A stretch of 64,000 bases of DNA from Mesosutterella faecium (GCF_022809315.2 NZ_JAKZJU020000001.1:1302001-1366000), one strand, 5' to 3'. Counted from the first letter of the stretch, positions 42,456 through 51,440 are shown. Notes: generated by a model not told the origin, from the sequence alone. A program made the numbers and translations.

Positions 42456-44831
42456 CTAACGACTTTGGTTCTGTACAAATGAAGCGCCAGTTTGAAGGAC
42501 GTCGCCCGGGCCGGGGACGCCCTCCCTCTGCGCCATGAGGGCGCACCAGGCCTGCCCGAGCGCGACCCCGCCGTCGCCCGGCGGCACCCGCGAGGGCAAC
42601 AGCGGCCGGATCCCCCGGGCTTCGAGCAGCTCGATAAGCCGCACCGTGAGCCTGCGGTTGAGAAAGCAGCCGCCCCCGAAGCAGACGGGAAGGTTCGATG
42701 CCCCCGTCTCGAGGAGCCAGTGGGCGAGCGCCTGCGCGAGCCCTTCGTGGAAGTCCGCCGAGGCCTGTGCGAGGGCCTCGGGATCGTGCGGGACTTCGAG
42801 GAGCCGCTCAAAGAGCGGCAGCAGCGACAGCGTCCCGTCGGGCGCGATCTCCCAGGCCTTCCCCGCCGCTTGCGGGGCGGCGCCCGCGGCGGCCGACTCG
42901 AGCCGCATCGCCGCGGTGGCCTCGTCCCTCTGCTCGAGACAGAGCCCGAGAAGCGCCGAGGCGGCGTCAAAGAGCCGGCCCATGGAGGTCGTGCGTCCGG
43001 TAAGGCGCGGGTTTTCGATCAGCCGCGCCATGGCGCCCGAGCCCGGCATGGACGGAAACCTCTGCGCGATTTCGTCCGAGCGGCCCAGCGCCCAGAGCAC
43101 CGAGGCGGCCATGCGCCAGGGCTCGCGGGCCGCGCGGTCTCCGCCCGGCAGCGGCAGGGGCAGAAGGTGCGCGCGCCGCTCGAACCCGGCGGGGGAGACG
43201 ACCAGCAGCTCTCCGCCCCAGGCCGAGCCGTCGGTGCCCAGCCCCACGCCGTCCAGCGCGAGCCCGAGCGCGTTCGAGCCGATCCGGTGCTCGGCCATCA
43301 CCGCCGCGATGTGAGCCCGGTGGTGCTGCACCGCGTAGCGCGCGATCCCCCGCTCGCGCTCGAGCCTCAGGGCGAGCTGCGTGGAGAAGAAGTCGGGGTG
43401 CAGGTCGTGGGCGACGGTCTCGGGCTTGATTTCGAGCAGCCGCTCGAGGTGTTCGACCGCGAGCTCGAGGGCCCGGCAGGAGGAGGCGTTCGAGAGGTCT
43501 CCGATGTGCTGCGAGAGAAAAGCCTCGCCGCCCCGCGTGAGGCAGGCCGTCGACTTGAGCCAGGGGCCCGTGGCGAGCACGGGCCTGCCCCCGAAGGCAA
43601 GCGGCACGGCCTCCGGCGTGTAGCCGCGGGCGCGGCGCACCATGCGCGGCGCCCCGGCCACCACCCGCACCACCGAATCGTCGCAGCGGATCAGGATGTC
43701 GCGGTTGTGGACAAGCAGATAGTCCGCGATCGAGGACAGGCGCCTGAGCGCCTCGCGGTTGCCGATCACGAGGGGCTCGCCCCCGGGGTTCGCGCTTGTC
43801 ATGACGAGCACGAGAGGGATCGAGCGCTCCAGCCACTCGACGCCCTCGGGGCGGCCCGCCGCCTCGTGGAAGAAAAGCAGGTGCAGGGGCGTGTAGGGCA
43901 GCATGACGCCAAGCTCTGAGAGTCCCGGCGCGATCCCGGGCAGCCTCTCGTCGCACCCCGGCTTCTTCCTTGCGAGCACGATGGGCCGGGCGCGCGAGCG
44001 CAGCGTCTTCTCCTCAAGCTCCGAGAGCTCGACCAGGCAGCGCGCCGAGGCGACGCTGCCCGCCATGACCGCAAGCGGCTTCTCGCTGCGCTTCTTGCGC
44101 TCGCGAAGCCTTGCGACCGCGGCGGCGTTTTCCGCGTCGCAGACGAGGTGAAAGCCCCCGAGCCCCTTCACGGCGAGGATCGAGCCCCCGCGGATCAGGG
44201 CAAGCGCGCGCTCGATCACGTCCCCGCAGGCGATCCGCTCTCCGTCTGCGCTCCAGAGCTCAAGGTGCGGCCCGCACTCGGGGCAGGCGTTGGGCTGCGC
44301 GTGGAAGCGCCGGTCCAGGGGATCGCGGTACTCGGCCTCGCAGGCCGGGCACATGCGGAAGGACGCCATCGAGGTCTGCGGGCGGTCGTAGGGGAGGGCG
44401 CGCGTGATGGTGAAGCGCGGCCCGCAGTGCGTGCAGTTCGTGAAGGCGTAGCGGTAGCGGCGGTTGCCGGGCGTGAACATGTCGCGGGCGCACTCGAGGC
44501 AGGTCGCGGCATCCGGCGTGATCGCGGTGGTGACGGCCCCGCCCCGGCTCTCGACGATCCGAAAGCCCGCCTCGCCCTTGGGCGGGAGCGCGCTTTGCGT
44601 GATCGAGTCGATCCTCGCCAGCGGCGGGCAGTCCTTCCGCAGCGCCTCGGCAAAGCCCCCGACCGCCTCGGGCGCGCCTTCAAGCTCGATGCCGACCCCG
44701 GCCGCGTCGTTGTAGACGAAGCCCGAGAGCCCGCGCTCGAGCGCGAGGCGGTAGACCGTGGGCCGGAAGCCCACGCCCTGCACGAGTCCCGTGACCCGAA
44801 GCAGCCTGCGAATCCTGTGCTCTGCCTGCAT
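42456..44831 (-). CDS. hypF: carbamoyltransferase HypF
   Basis: 791 residues. It makes carbamoyl-AMP and transfers the carbamoyl group to the HypE cysteine. Domains in order: acylphosphatase (1-95, GLVQGVGFRP), a double zinc finger with cysteines at 111/114, 133/136, 161/164 and 183/186, a YrdC-like domain (about 205-390), and a Kae1-like C-terminal half with VQHHRAHIAAVMAEH and CFGGGCFLNRRL. Full length for the family. Confidence 0.97.
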   Translation of the reverse strand: MQAEHRIRRLLRVTGLVQGVGFRPTVYRLALERGLSGFVYNDAAGVGIELEGAPEAVGGFAEALRKDCPPLARIDSITQSALPPKGEAGFRIVESRGGAVTTAITPDAATCLECARDMFTPGNRRYRYAFTNCTHCGPRFTITRALPYDRPQTSMASFRMCPACEAEYRDPLDRRFHAQPNACPECGPHLELWSADGERIACGDVIERALALIRGGSILAVKGLGGFHLVCDAENAAAVARLRERKKRSEKPLAVMAGSVASARCLVELSELEEKTLRSRARPIVLARKKPGCDERLPGIAPGLSELGVMLPYTPLHLLFFHEAAGRPEGVEWLERSIPLVLVMTSANPGGEPLVIGNREALRRLSSIADYLLVHNRDILIRCDDSVVRVVAGAPRMVRRARGYTPEAVPLAFGGRPVLATGPWLKSTACLTRGGEAFLSQHIGDLSNASSCRALELAVEHLERLLEIKPETVAHDLHPDFFSTQLALRLERERGIARYAVQHHRAHIAAVMAEHRIGSNALGLALDGVGLGTDGSAWGGELLVVSPAGFERRAHLLPLPLPGGDRAAREPWRMAASVLWALGRSDEIAQRFPSMPGSGAMARLIENPRLTGRTTSMGRLFDAASALLGLCLEQRDEATAAMRLESAAAGAAPQAAGKAWEIAPDGTLSLLPLFERLLEVPHDPEALAQASADFHEGLAQALAHWLLETGASNLPVCFGGGCFLNRRLTVRLIELLEARGIRPLLPSRVPPGDGGVALGQAWCALMAQREGVPGPGDVLQTGASFVQNQSR

Positions 44832-44864
44832 CAGAAATGCGGTCCTTCCGCGCGCTTTTCTGCT

Positions 44865-45674
44865 TTAAAGGGAGGCGAGCGTGAGCTCGGCCTCAAGCCA
44901 CTTGATCCAGCGCTCGAGCCCGTCGCCCTTCGTGGCGGAGACCCGCATCGAGCGGATCTTCGGGTTCACGCGGCGCGCGTACTCCTCGCACTTGTCGATG
45001 TCGAAGTCGACATAGGGCAGCAGGTCGATCTTGTTGATCAGCATGAGGTCGGCCGCGCGGAACATGTCCGGATACTTGAGGGGCTTGTCCGCGCCCTCGG
45101 TCACGGAAATCACGACCACCTTGTGCGCCTCCCCGAGGTCGAACTCGGCCGGGCAGACCAGATTGCCGACGTTTTCAATGAGGCAGGCGCTGCCCGGTTC
45201 CGGATTGAGGTGCTCGAGCGCGTGGGCGACCATCGCGGCGTCGAGGTGGCAGCCCTTGCCGGTGTTGATCTGCACGGTGCGGGCGCCGGCCGAGCGGATG
45301 CGGTTCGCGTCGTTGTTCGTCTCCTGGTCGCCCTCGATCACGGTTATCGGGAGCTTCTTCGGATCCGCGCGGCGGATGGTGGCCGCGAGCAGCTCGGTCT
45401 TTCCCGAGCCGGGGCTCGAGACGAAGTTGAGGGCGAGGATGCCGCGGCTCGCGAAATAGGCGCGGTTTTTGGCCGCATCGGCGTTGTTGCGCGCGAGGAT
45501 GTCCTCCTCGACGCTGATCGTCCTCGCGCCCTCGTCGTGGTGGTGATGGTCGTGATCGTGGCCATGATCGTGATCGTGGCCGTCCTCGCCCGCGTGGATC
45601 GTGACGTTGTTGTTTTCGTCGGTGTGGGCGTGGATATGGCTGTGGTTTCCGCCGCAGCCGCAGGTAGTGCACAT
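44865..45674 (-). CDS. hypB: nickel-inserting GTPase HypB
   Basis: 269 residues from the ATG at 45674, matching the family start [13 protein letters not shown] lies 10 nt upstream. C2, C5 and C7 form the high-affinity nickel site. A His/Asp-rich stretch (about 33-46, nine His) suggests nickel storage. The G domain has Walker A SSPGSGKT (86-93), then EGDQETNND and NKIDLLPY. It loads nickel with HypA. A TTG six codons upstream is an inferior start. No HupE or other nickel permease gene is seen in the cluster. Confidence 0.96.
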   Translation of the reverse strand: MCTTCGCGGNHSHIHAHTDENNNVTIHAGEDGHDHDHGHDHDHHHHDEGARTISVEEDILARNNADAAKNRAYFASRGILALNFVSSPGSGKTELLAATIRRADPKKLPITVIEGDQETNNDANRIRSAGARTVQINTGKGCHLDAAMVAHALEHLNPEPGSACLIENVGNLVCPAEFDLGEAHKVVVISVTEGADKPLKYPDMFRAADLMLINKIDLLPYVDFDIDKCEEYARRVNPKIRSMRVSATKGDGLERWIKWLEAELTLASL

Positions 45675-45698
45675 ATCAGCAGTCTCCTTCAATCATCT

Positions 45699-46079
45699 TT
45701 AAAAGTTGCGTTGTTCGTCCGGGGCGTCGTCCGGGCCGGAGTCGGCCTTGAGGTCGATCACCTTCATGTCGCGGCCCTGGGTGGGCGCGAGGTGGTAGCC
45801 GCCGCAGAGCGGGCAGGCGTCGCCGAAGCGGTGCAGCGGCACCTCGCGCCTGCAGTCGAGGCACCAGGCCCGCCCCTCGGGCCGCTCGATCACGAGCCGG
45901 GCCCGGTCGGCGACGGTTCCCTTCTTCACGGACTCGAAGGCGAAGGACAGCGCTTCGGTTTCGACCGCGGAGAGCTCTCCCACCGCGACCCGCACCTCGC
46001 TCACCGACTTCGCCCCCGCCTTCGCGGCGGCGTTGGAAACAATCTCCATGATCCCTTCGGCTATCGAGACCTCATGCAT
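45699..46079 (-). CDS. hypA: nickel metallochaperone HypA
   Basis: 126 residues. The start MHEVSIAEG supplies the nickel-binding His2. The zinc site is formed by CLDC (73-76) and CPLC (89-92). An acidic tail (about 112-126) is longer than usual. It delivers nickel with HypB. The start overlaps the hupK stop by 8 bp. An in-frame region upstream is antisense-like shadow within hupK. Confidence 0.95.
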   Translation of the reverse strand: MHEVSIAEGIMEIVSNAAAKAGAKSVSEVRVAVGELSAVETEALSFAFESVKKGTVADRARLVIERPEGRAWCLDCRREVPLHRFGDACPLCGGYHLAPTQGRDMKVIDLKADSGPDDAPDEQRNF

Positions 46080-47211
46080 GGCTGCTCTCCGTGACGATCT
46101 TGTAGGGAATGCAGGCGTCGAACTGCCGCAGCACGATCTCGGCCCGGGTCTGCCAGCTCTTCCAGTCGGAGACCGAAAGGGCGTTGAGCGCCTGCTCGGC
46201 CGCGCCTCCCGGCACGAAGTTCCATTCGGTGGGCGCGACAATGGAGGCCTCGCGCACGACGCCCCCGGCGATCCTCACGCGGTGGGTGAGGGTGCCGCGG
46301 GCGGTCTGCACGAAGCTGATGCCCACCCCCGGCTCCGGGCTGAAGCCCGAGACGAGCTTCTCGGGCGGCTCGAATCCGCCGCACCAGGAGCCGAGCTCGA
46401 GCACGCGCGCGTAGTAGTAGTCGAAGCACCCGGGGCTGCGCCGCAGCAGCTCGGGCATGAGCGCGGGGCAGGTGGCCCGGCGGGTGAGGGCCGAGGTCTG
46501 CGCCGGGCCGCTGAAAAGCCGCGGCTCAAAGCAGAACGCGCTGTCGCGCAGCCCCGAGGCGAGCTCCTTGCGCACGGTGGGGGATTCCGGATCGAGGTCG
46601 CGGACGCCCGTTGCGCCCAGCGTGCGCGGCAGCGTGGAGAGGTAGGTGAGCGCCGAGCGCAGCGTCGCCGGCAGGCGCGTGATCCAGTCCTCGATTTCAT
46701 GCTGGCCGCGCCACTCGGAAAGCTTCGGGATCATCTCTTCGGACCCGAAGAGGAGGTTCGCCGCGACGCCGCGGATCACGCGGAGAAGGTTCTCGCGGCC
46801 TGCGGCGTCCACGCCGCGCACGCCCGTGATCTTCATGCGCAGGAACCCGAGGGGGCGCAGGTCGAGCTGCTCGTCGATTCCGAGCGCGCGCGGCAGCTCG
46901 ACCAGCAGGCACCTCAGGTGCTCGCTCATCGCCTCGAGCTGCACGATGGAGCCCCACTGCGCGAGCTTCTGCTCGGGCAGCCGCCCGGTTTCGGCGAGCG
47001 CCGCGGCCGCCTCCCAGGCGCAGCTCTGAGCCGCGGGGCAGAGCGCGAAAAGCATGGAGATCAGCTTCGGAATGGAGGCGTCGGCGGGGCGCCCCACGAA
47101 AAGGTTCGCCACGGGAAGGCGGCGGGTGCTCCTCACGGTCACTTTCCCGGGCGCTCCGGCCGCAGGATGAATGATCACTTCGACGGTGCCGATGTCTGGA
47201 AACGCGCTCAT
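46072..47211 (-). CDS. hupK: HupK/HoxV-type hydrogenase maturation protein
   Basis: 379 residues. It resembles the hydrogenase large subunit in degenerate form, as known for HupK/HoxV: the N-terminal RxCGxC ligand motif is absent, and the C-terminus reads FDACIPYKIV where a large subunit has DPCxxC. HupK is thought to be a scaffold for transfer of the Fe(CN)2CO unit in organisms with this cluster type. It overlaps hupJ by 4 bp and hypA by 8 bp, so it sits in the classic HupK slot. Confidence 0.85.
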   Translation of the reverse strand: MSAFPDIGTVEVIIHPAAGAPGKVTVRSTRRLPVANLFVGRPADASIPKLISMLFALCPAAQSCAWEAAAALAETGRLPEQKLAQWGSIVQLEAMSEHLRCLLVELPRALGIDEQLDLRPLGFLRMKITGVRGVDAAGRENLLRVIRGVAANLLFGSEEMIPKLSEWRGQHEIEDWITRLPATLRSALTYLSTLPRTLGATGVRDLDPESPTVRKELASGLRDSAFCFEPRLFSGPAQTSALTRRATCPALMPELLRRSPGCFDYYYARVLELGSWCGGFEPPEKLVSGFSPEPGVGISFVQTARGTLTHRVRIAGGVVREASIVAPTEWNFVPGGAAEQALNALSVSDWKSWQTRAEIVLRQFDACIPYKIVTESSHA

Positions 47212-47810
47212 GGGGTGTCTCCGGAGTCAGAATCAGAGGGCCGGCCGGCCGGGGCTTCGCCTCTTGCGGGCCGGGTGAAGAAGTCCCGGCGGGAGAGCCG
47301 GGACGGGGCCGCGGCCTGGGCGCCGTCCGCCCGGGGCGTCCCGGGGGCCGCCTCATCCTGCCCGTCAGGCGCGGTGAGCATCGTCTCAAGCGAGATCCGG
47401 ACCACGGCCTCGGCCGTCTCCTGGTCGCCCACCTCCCAGGTGGGCGAGAGCAGCGAGCAGCTCTGATACTCGCCCATCTCGAGGTCGCGCACGCACATGA
47501 AGCTGAAATCCCCGCCCGGCAGTTCGATCGAGCCCACCTTGGTCTCCGCGATCCGCTCCCAGCCGGCCGGAGTCGCGCAGGCGCGGATCACGAGCAGCGA
47601 CCAGGGCGTCACAACGCCCCCGATCCACTGCCCGTCCACGAGCCTGAAGGGCAGGGTGGAGACGTGCAGCTTCGGGTTGCAGATCGGAACCCCTTTCATG
47701 CGGGTGTTCGCTATTTTCCGAAAGCCCGCGAGGAAGAACTTCTCGGGGCTTTCGCGGAAAACGCGCACGCGCACCCGGGGACGCGCGGCGGATGCAGCCG
47801 GGTCAGTCAT
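47208..47810 (-). CDS. hupJ: HupJ/HybE-family hydrogenase assembly chaperone
   Basis: 200 residues from the ATG at 47810; the frame is open 29 codons more, but that overlaps hupI in another phase. HybE-family blocks are seen: GVPICNPKLHV, GGVVTPWSLLVI and LPGGDFSFMC. The C-terminal 40 residues are Ala/Arg-rich and poorly conserved-looking. Members help the small subunit reach the Tat translocon or join the large subunit. Confidence 0.86.
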   Translation of the reverse strand: MTDPAASAARPRVRVRVFRESPEKFFLAGFRKIANTRMKGVPICNPKLHVSTLPFRLVDGQWIGGVVTPWSLLVIRACATPAGWERIAETKVGSIELPGGDFSFMCVRDLEMGEYQSCSLLSPTWEVGDQETAEAVVRISLETMLTAPDGQDEAAPGTPRADGAQAAAPSRLSRRDFFTRPARGEAPAGRPSDSDSGDTP

Positions 47811-48069
47811 TTTCGTGCCCTCTTTCTCGGTCGAGGATGATGAAGGAGGAGTGCGGGCAGCCGCAGGCCGGGCAGTCGTAGTTCTCCGGGATCTCAAGGA
47901 AGGGGGTTCCGGGCGGCACCTGCCACTCGAGGCACCCCTCGTCCGGATCGTAGACGAACCCGCAGACCTTGCACTGCATGCGCGTGCGCGGGCCGATCCT
48001 CTGCTGCTCGAGGCGCTCGAGGTAGAAGAGAGGGTCGTTCGTGGTGAGGCCCGCCTTCTTTTCAGTCAT
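47803..48069 (-). CDS. hupI: rubredoxin HupI
   Basis: 88 residues from the ATG at 48069. Two CxxC knuckles, CKVCGFVYDP and CPACGC, bind one iron; GTPFLEIPENYDCP is the classic rubredoxin middle. The 30-residue N-terminal extension before the first knuckle is typical of HupI/HoxR. In related systems this protein is needed for assembling the hydrogenase when oxygen is present. It overlaps hupJ by 8 bp. Confidence 0.93.
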   Translation of the reverse strand: MTEKKAGLTTNDPLFYLERLEQQRIGPRTRMQCKVCGFVYDPDEGCLEWQVPPGTPFLEIPENYDCPACGCPHSSFIILDRERGHEND

Positions 48070-48101
48070 TTCCTGCTCTCCCTTCCGCGTTTGCCGGGGC
48101 G

Positions 48102-48923
48102 TCAGCCGATCGCGCCGCGGGAAATGTCGATCTCCACCCATTCGATCATGTCGGAGAGCTTCTTCACGGCCTCCGCAAGGTCGTCGGGCGTGCTCGGGAT
48201 CTCGGGCGGCAGGGGCGAGACCACGACCTGGTCGAGCAGCTCGCGGCCCGCGTTGTTGAGGATCTTGCTCCGCCAGAGCCCGCGCACCCGGGTCTGCGTG
48301 ATCGTGCTCTTTGCAAAGCCCTGCATCTGGACGTGGATCGAGCCTTCGCCCAGGATCTCGTTGATGTAGGCCTTGTCGGCGGGCGAGAGCGGCTCGCGCG
48401 AGAGCTCGACGGCATGCGGGACCGCGTGCGGGTCGAAGCGGGTCATGTCGCAGTGCCGCAGCTGCGAGCGCAGCTCCGAGAAGATCGCGGGCGTCGCGAA
48501 GAGCCCGTCGGGCTTCTTTTCGGGCTCGACGATCGTATCCGCCCCCTCGGTGCGGCTGAAGCGCAGCACGACCTCCGGGATGTAGGCGGTCACGATCATG
48601 TCCTGCTGGCCCACGAGCATGCGCCAGAGCGTGGGCACCCCCGTCTCCTCCATGCGGATGCGGCCGCCGTCCATCGTGATGCGGATTTCACCGCTCTCCA
48701 GCGTGTCAAACAGAAATTTCTTGAACTCGTCGCTGCGGCCGTTCAGGTCGGTGACCTCATGCAGCCCGCCGCCCTCGCGCTGCGTCTTCTCGAGTAGCGC
48801 CCGGGTCGACTTGAGCCACTCGAGGGCTTCGCGGGCCACGGCGACCTTTTTCTCGTCGCGCGCGAAACTGCGGGCCTGTCTGCCTGCCTCAAGGATGCTG
48901 CTGGCGGAAATCACATTGTCCAT
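48102..48923 (-). CDS. hupH: HupH/HyaF-family hydrogenase expression protein
   Basis: 273 residues from the ATG at 48923 (AGGA at 10 nt); the longer open frame is Arg/Ser/Pro-rich and rejected. Two HyaF-type halves can be seen: LHEVTDLNGRSDEFKKFLFDTL with GVPTLWRM, and a C-terminal GSIHVQMQGFAKSTITQTRVRGLWRSKILN. HyaF/HupH acts with HupG in preparing the small subunit. It lies 32 bp upstream of hupI. Confidence 0.9.
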   Translation of the reverse strand: MDNVISASSILEAGRQARSFARDEKKVAVAREALEWLKSTRALLEKTQREGGGLHEVTDLNGRSDEFKKFLFDTLESGEIRITMDGGRIRMEETGVPTLWRMLVGQQDMIVTAYIPEVVLRFSRTEGADTIVEPEKKPDGLFATPAIFSELRSQLRHCDMTRFDPHAVPHAVELSREPLSPADKAYINEILGEGSIHVQMQGFAKSTITQTRVRGLWRSKILNNAGRELLDQVVVSPLPPEIPSTPDDLAEAVKKLSDMIEWVEIDISRGAIG

Positions 48924-48993
48924 GGAAATGGTGTCCTGGGATGGTTTGTGCGCTTCGGCCCTCAGGGCTGCGGCCCGGGGGACCGGAGCGCGT

Positions 48994-49452
48994 TCAGTTG
49001 GATTGGATGGAAATCGTGTGCCTTGCGGGCTGCTGCCGGGCGCCGATCTCGGTGAGCCCCTGGATGTACTCCGACCAGCCCTTGAGGCCCTGCAGCGCCC
49101 CAAGGAACTCGCCGTCGCGGAAAAAGCCGACGGCCGGCAGCCGCGTCAGTCCGTAGCGCGAGGCGATCGCGCGGCCCACCCTCGGGTCGGTGAATCCGCG
49201 CCCGGAGAGATAGGCGCCGAACGCGCGGCCGATCTCGGGCGCGATCACCGCGATGTCGATGCTTTCCTTGAAGGTGGTGGGGTTGTCGGCGAACACGGCG
49301 AGCACGAGCCCCTTCTGGGACGCGAACGCGCCGAGGTTCTCCTCGGTGACGCGGGTGAAGCCCTCCTCGCCCCAGAGCCTCTGGAAGGCCGGATGGCGGT
49401 CGACGTCGACCTGGGTGATTTCGCGCGTGGGTTCGTTAAGCTTGACTGGCAT
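48994..49452 (-). CDS. hupG: HupG/HyaE thioredoxin-like chaperone
   Basis: 152 residues from the ATG at 49452. It is a thioredoxin-fold protein without the CxxC pair, as expected for HyaE/HupG: LVLAVFADNPTTFKESIDIAVIAPEIG, then SRYGLTRLPAVGFFRDGEFLGAL with the cis-Pro loop. It binds the Tat signal of the small subunit. The ribosome site is weak. Confidence 0.9.
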   Translation of the reverse strand: MPVKLNEPTREITQVDVDRHPAFQRLWGEEGFTRVTEENLGAFASQKGLVLAVFADNPTTFKESIDIAVIAPEIGRAFGAYLSGRGFTDPRVGRAIASRYGLTRLPAVGFFRDGEFLGALQGLKGWSEYIQGLTEIGARQQPARHTISIQSN

Positions 49453-49510
49453 CTTTTTTCTGTTTCTTCTGTTCCGGTGTTGGATGAAAGTCGAAGGGAA
49501 AGGGCGCGGC

Positions 49511-49831
49511 TCACGAGCCGCGGGAGCGGGGCTTGAGAAAGTCCGGCAGCTCCCCGGTGTGGGCCGTGATGTCGGCAAAGGCCGCGTCGATGTCCTCGCG
49601 GGTCGCGGTGCCTTCCATGACCGAGGAGAGGGCCCCGAGGGCCGCGCGCATCTGCAGCGCCTCGCTCTGCTCCATCGGGCGCACGGCGCTGCCCTGGAAG
49701 ACGAGGAGCCAGTCGCCGGGCTGCGCCCGGCCCGTGAGCTCCGTGTTCACCCGGACTTCCTCCGGGCCGTTGCGGCAGCAGGCGCTCAGGCCGTCGCTTG
49801 AGACCACCTGCATGGGAATGGCGATGCACAT
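49511..49831 (-). CDS. hupF: HupF (HypC-like chaperone)
   Basis: 106 residues. It starts MCIAIPMQVV with the functional Cys2. The middle WLLVFQGSAVRPM lacks the second ligand His of HypC, which is usual in HupF. In related bacteria HupF binds the large subunit and helps protect maturation under oxygen. A ribosome site AAGGAGG lies about 10 nt upstream. It sits between hupD and hupG. Confidence 0.92.
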   Translation of the reverse strand: MCIAIPMQVVSSDGLSACCRNGPEEVRVNTELTGRAQPGDWLLVFQGSAVRPMEQSEALQMRAALGALSSVMEGTATREDIDAAFADITAHTGELPDFLKPRSRGS

Positions 49832-49862
49832 GTGCTTGAAAGCCTCCTTCGATCGGCCGCGC

Positions 49863-50507
49863 TCAGCGGCTGCCGCGGCGCGGTTCCTGCGGCGTGCAGA
49901 AGCGCGGGTCTGCGAACCGGCAGGCCTCGTCTTCGGCCGGGCGCCCCTGCTCGTAGACGTCCTGCTCGAGGCAGGATTCCGCAAGCGGGGCGACCTTCTC
50001 GCCGGCGCCGCGCGGCTCGAGCTCGAACCCCCAGAGCGACAGCTCGCGCCGGGCCGCCTCGAGCACCTTCGGGATCGCGGCCTGGGTCGCGGGGGTGAGC
50101 GAGCCGCCGTAGTCTTCGATGTTTTCGGGCTGGCAGCCGAGCACCGTGACGTGCTCCGGATAGCGCCCGAGCAGCATCGCCGTGGCAAAGAGGTCGTTGA
50201 GCCCCGCCTGGTGCACGGACACCTTCGTCGCAAGCCACGGCCGGATGTCCTCATCGGCAAAGCGCGTCACCTCGCCCGGGCGGCCGTGGAAGTCGCAGCA
50301 GTCGAAGACCAGCAGCCGTTCGGCGTTTTCGATGTACTCGGCGAGGAAGTAGCCGAGCACGCCCCCGTCGATCACCTCGACGCCGGCCGGAACCTTCCAG
50401 CGGCGGTGAAAGGCGTCGACCGCCCGCACGCCGAAGCCTTCGTCGGCCCAGAGGATGTTGCCGACGCCCATGACGACGACCTTGTATTTTTTCGCGACCG
50501 CAGGCAC
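49863..50507 (-). CDS. hupD: hydrogenase maturation endopeptidase HupD/HyaD
   Basis: 214 residues with a GTG start 6 nt after GGAGG. It cleaves the C-terminal peptide of the large subunit once nickel is in place. Nickel-sensing ligands fit GVGNILWADEGFGVRAV (the Glu), VFDCCDFHG (the Asp) and the His in KVSVHQAG. The C-terminal 40 residues extend beyond the usual end and are charged. It is the first gene after an intrinsic terminator behind hupC. Confidence 0.94.
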   Translation of the reverse strand: MPAVAKKYKVVVMGVGNILWADEGFGVRAVDAFHRRWKVPAGVEVIDGGVLGYFLAEYIENAERLLVFDCCDFHGRPGEVTRFADEDIRPWLATKVSVHQAGLNDLFATAMLLGRYPEHVTVLGCQPENIEDYGGSLTPATQAAIPKVLEAARRELSLWGFELEPRGAGEKVAPLAESCLEQDVYEQGRPAEDEACRFADPRFCTPQEPRRGSR

Positions 50508-50537
50508 CTCGCCCCTCCATTCGATCTCGCTGCGGGG

Positions 50538-50568
50538 CGGGGCCGCGCGTCAGGCGCGGGCGGCCCCG
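50538..50568. other. stable stem-loop in the hupD leader
   Basis: CGGGGCCGC (50538-50546) pairs exactly with GCGGCCCCG (50560-50568). It lies about 20 nt upstream of the hupD ribosome site and 30 bp beyond the terminator. It could protect the 5' end of a processed hupD-hypE message. Confidence 0.5.
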
Positions 50569-50580
50569 GCGCCCGTTTTG

Positions 50581-50590
50581 CAAACGTTTG
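50581..50590. promoter_or_regulatory. CAAACGTTTG palindrome upstream of hupD
   Basis: A perfect 10-bp palindrome containing AAACGTTT, the core seen in several LacI-family operators. It lies between the intrinsic terminator and the hupD leader hairpin. No sigma70 -10 box is apparent next to it. Function is unproven. Confidence 0.35.
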
Positions 50591-50600
50591 TTAGGTTAAC

Positions 50601-50646
50601 AAAAAAAAATCGGCGGGACTTCCACCATGGGAGGGAAGTCCCGCCG
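50601..50646 (-). terminator. strong intrinsic terminator between hupC and hupD
   Basis: A perfect 13-bp stem CGGCGGGACTTCC/GGAAGTCCCGCCG (50611-50623 with 50634-50646) has a 10-nt loop, and after one A the minus strand has nine consecutive T. It lies 72 bp past the hupC stop, inside the otherwise continuous hydrogenase cluster. Confidence 0.92.
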
Positions 50647-50717
50647 TGAGGTTCATACCCCTCTCGTCGTAGATAAGAATGTCATCCGCGGCAGGAGAGG
50701 GGCGAAAACCGCCTTGC

Positions 50718-51428
50718 TTACTTCGCGTGCTTGAACATGCGCAGGCCGTTCGTGATGGCCGACATCTCGGTGGCGCCGCCCATGATGTCCTCGCGGCTGG
50801 CCATGTAGAGGTGCGCCACCATGAACAGGCAGAACACGTACATCAGGGCGTGGTGCGTCGTGCGCACGGCCTGGGAGTCGCCAAAGAGCGGAATCACCCA
50901 CCCGGTGAGCGTCTCCCAGCCGGTGCCCGCGCCGAAGGCCTGGCCGTAGAGGGCGAACCCCGTGATGATGATCCCGAAGGACCCCAGCACGAAGAACGCG
51001 AACATGGCGACCGCGGCGAGCGGGTTGTGGGCCGCGTACTCCGGGGCGCTCTTCTTGATGAAGAGGTAGTAGAGCGCCTGGTTCACGATGCCCTTGATGA
51101 ACTTCCAGGACCACAGCGGCGGCAGGAAGATCTGACGCGCGTAGCGGTTGCCCATGAAGGCCCAGAAGATGCGGTAGATGAACAGGCCGGTGAAGGCGAA
51201 CGCCGCAATGAAGTGAAGCATGCGGATGTAGCCGAACTGATAGGTCTGCCACGTGTCAGCCATGTTGGAGCTGAGCGGGCGGCCGATCAGGTAGCCGGTC
51301 ACGATCATCGTCACCATCGTGACGACCATAAGCCAGTGCCAGACGCGCACGGGAGCTTCCCATACGTAGATCGCGTGGCACTTGCCGTCCGAGAGGTCGA
51401 CCTCGTAGGTGGTGTTGTCGATTTTCAT
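50718..51428 (-). CDS. hupC: Ni/Fe-hydrogenase b-type cytochrome subunit
   Basis: 236 residues with four membrane helices that ligate two b haems, passing electrons from the small subunit to quinone. The opening VYVWEAPVRVWHWLMV carries the first His ligand, and HFIAAFAFTGLFIYRIFWAF and THHALMYVFCLF carry others. It follows hupL by 12 bp. It corresponds to HyaC of E. coli Hyd-1. Confidence 0.96.
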   Translation of the reverse strand: MKIDNTTYEVDLSDGKCHAIYVWEAPVRVWHWLMVVTMVTMIVTGYLIGRPLSSNMADTWQTYQFGYIRMLHFIAAFAFTGLFIYRIFWAFMGNRYARQIFLPPLWSWKFIKGIVNQALYYLFIKKSAPEYAAHNPLAAVAMFAFFVLGSFGIIITGFALYGQAFGAGTGWETLTGWVIPLFGDSQAVRTTHHALMYVFCLFMVAHLYMASREDIMGGATEMSAITNGLRMFKHAK

Positions 51429-51440
51429 GAGGATGCCTCC

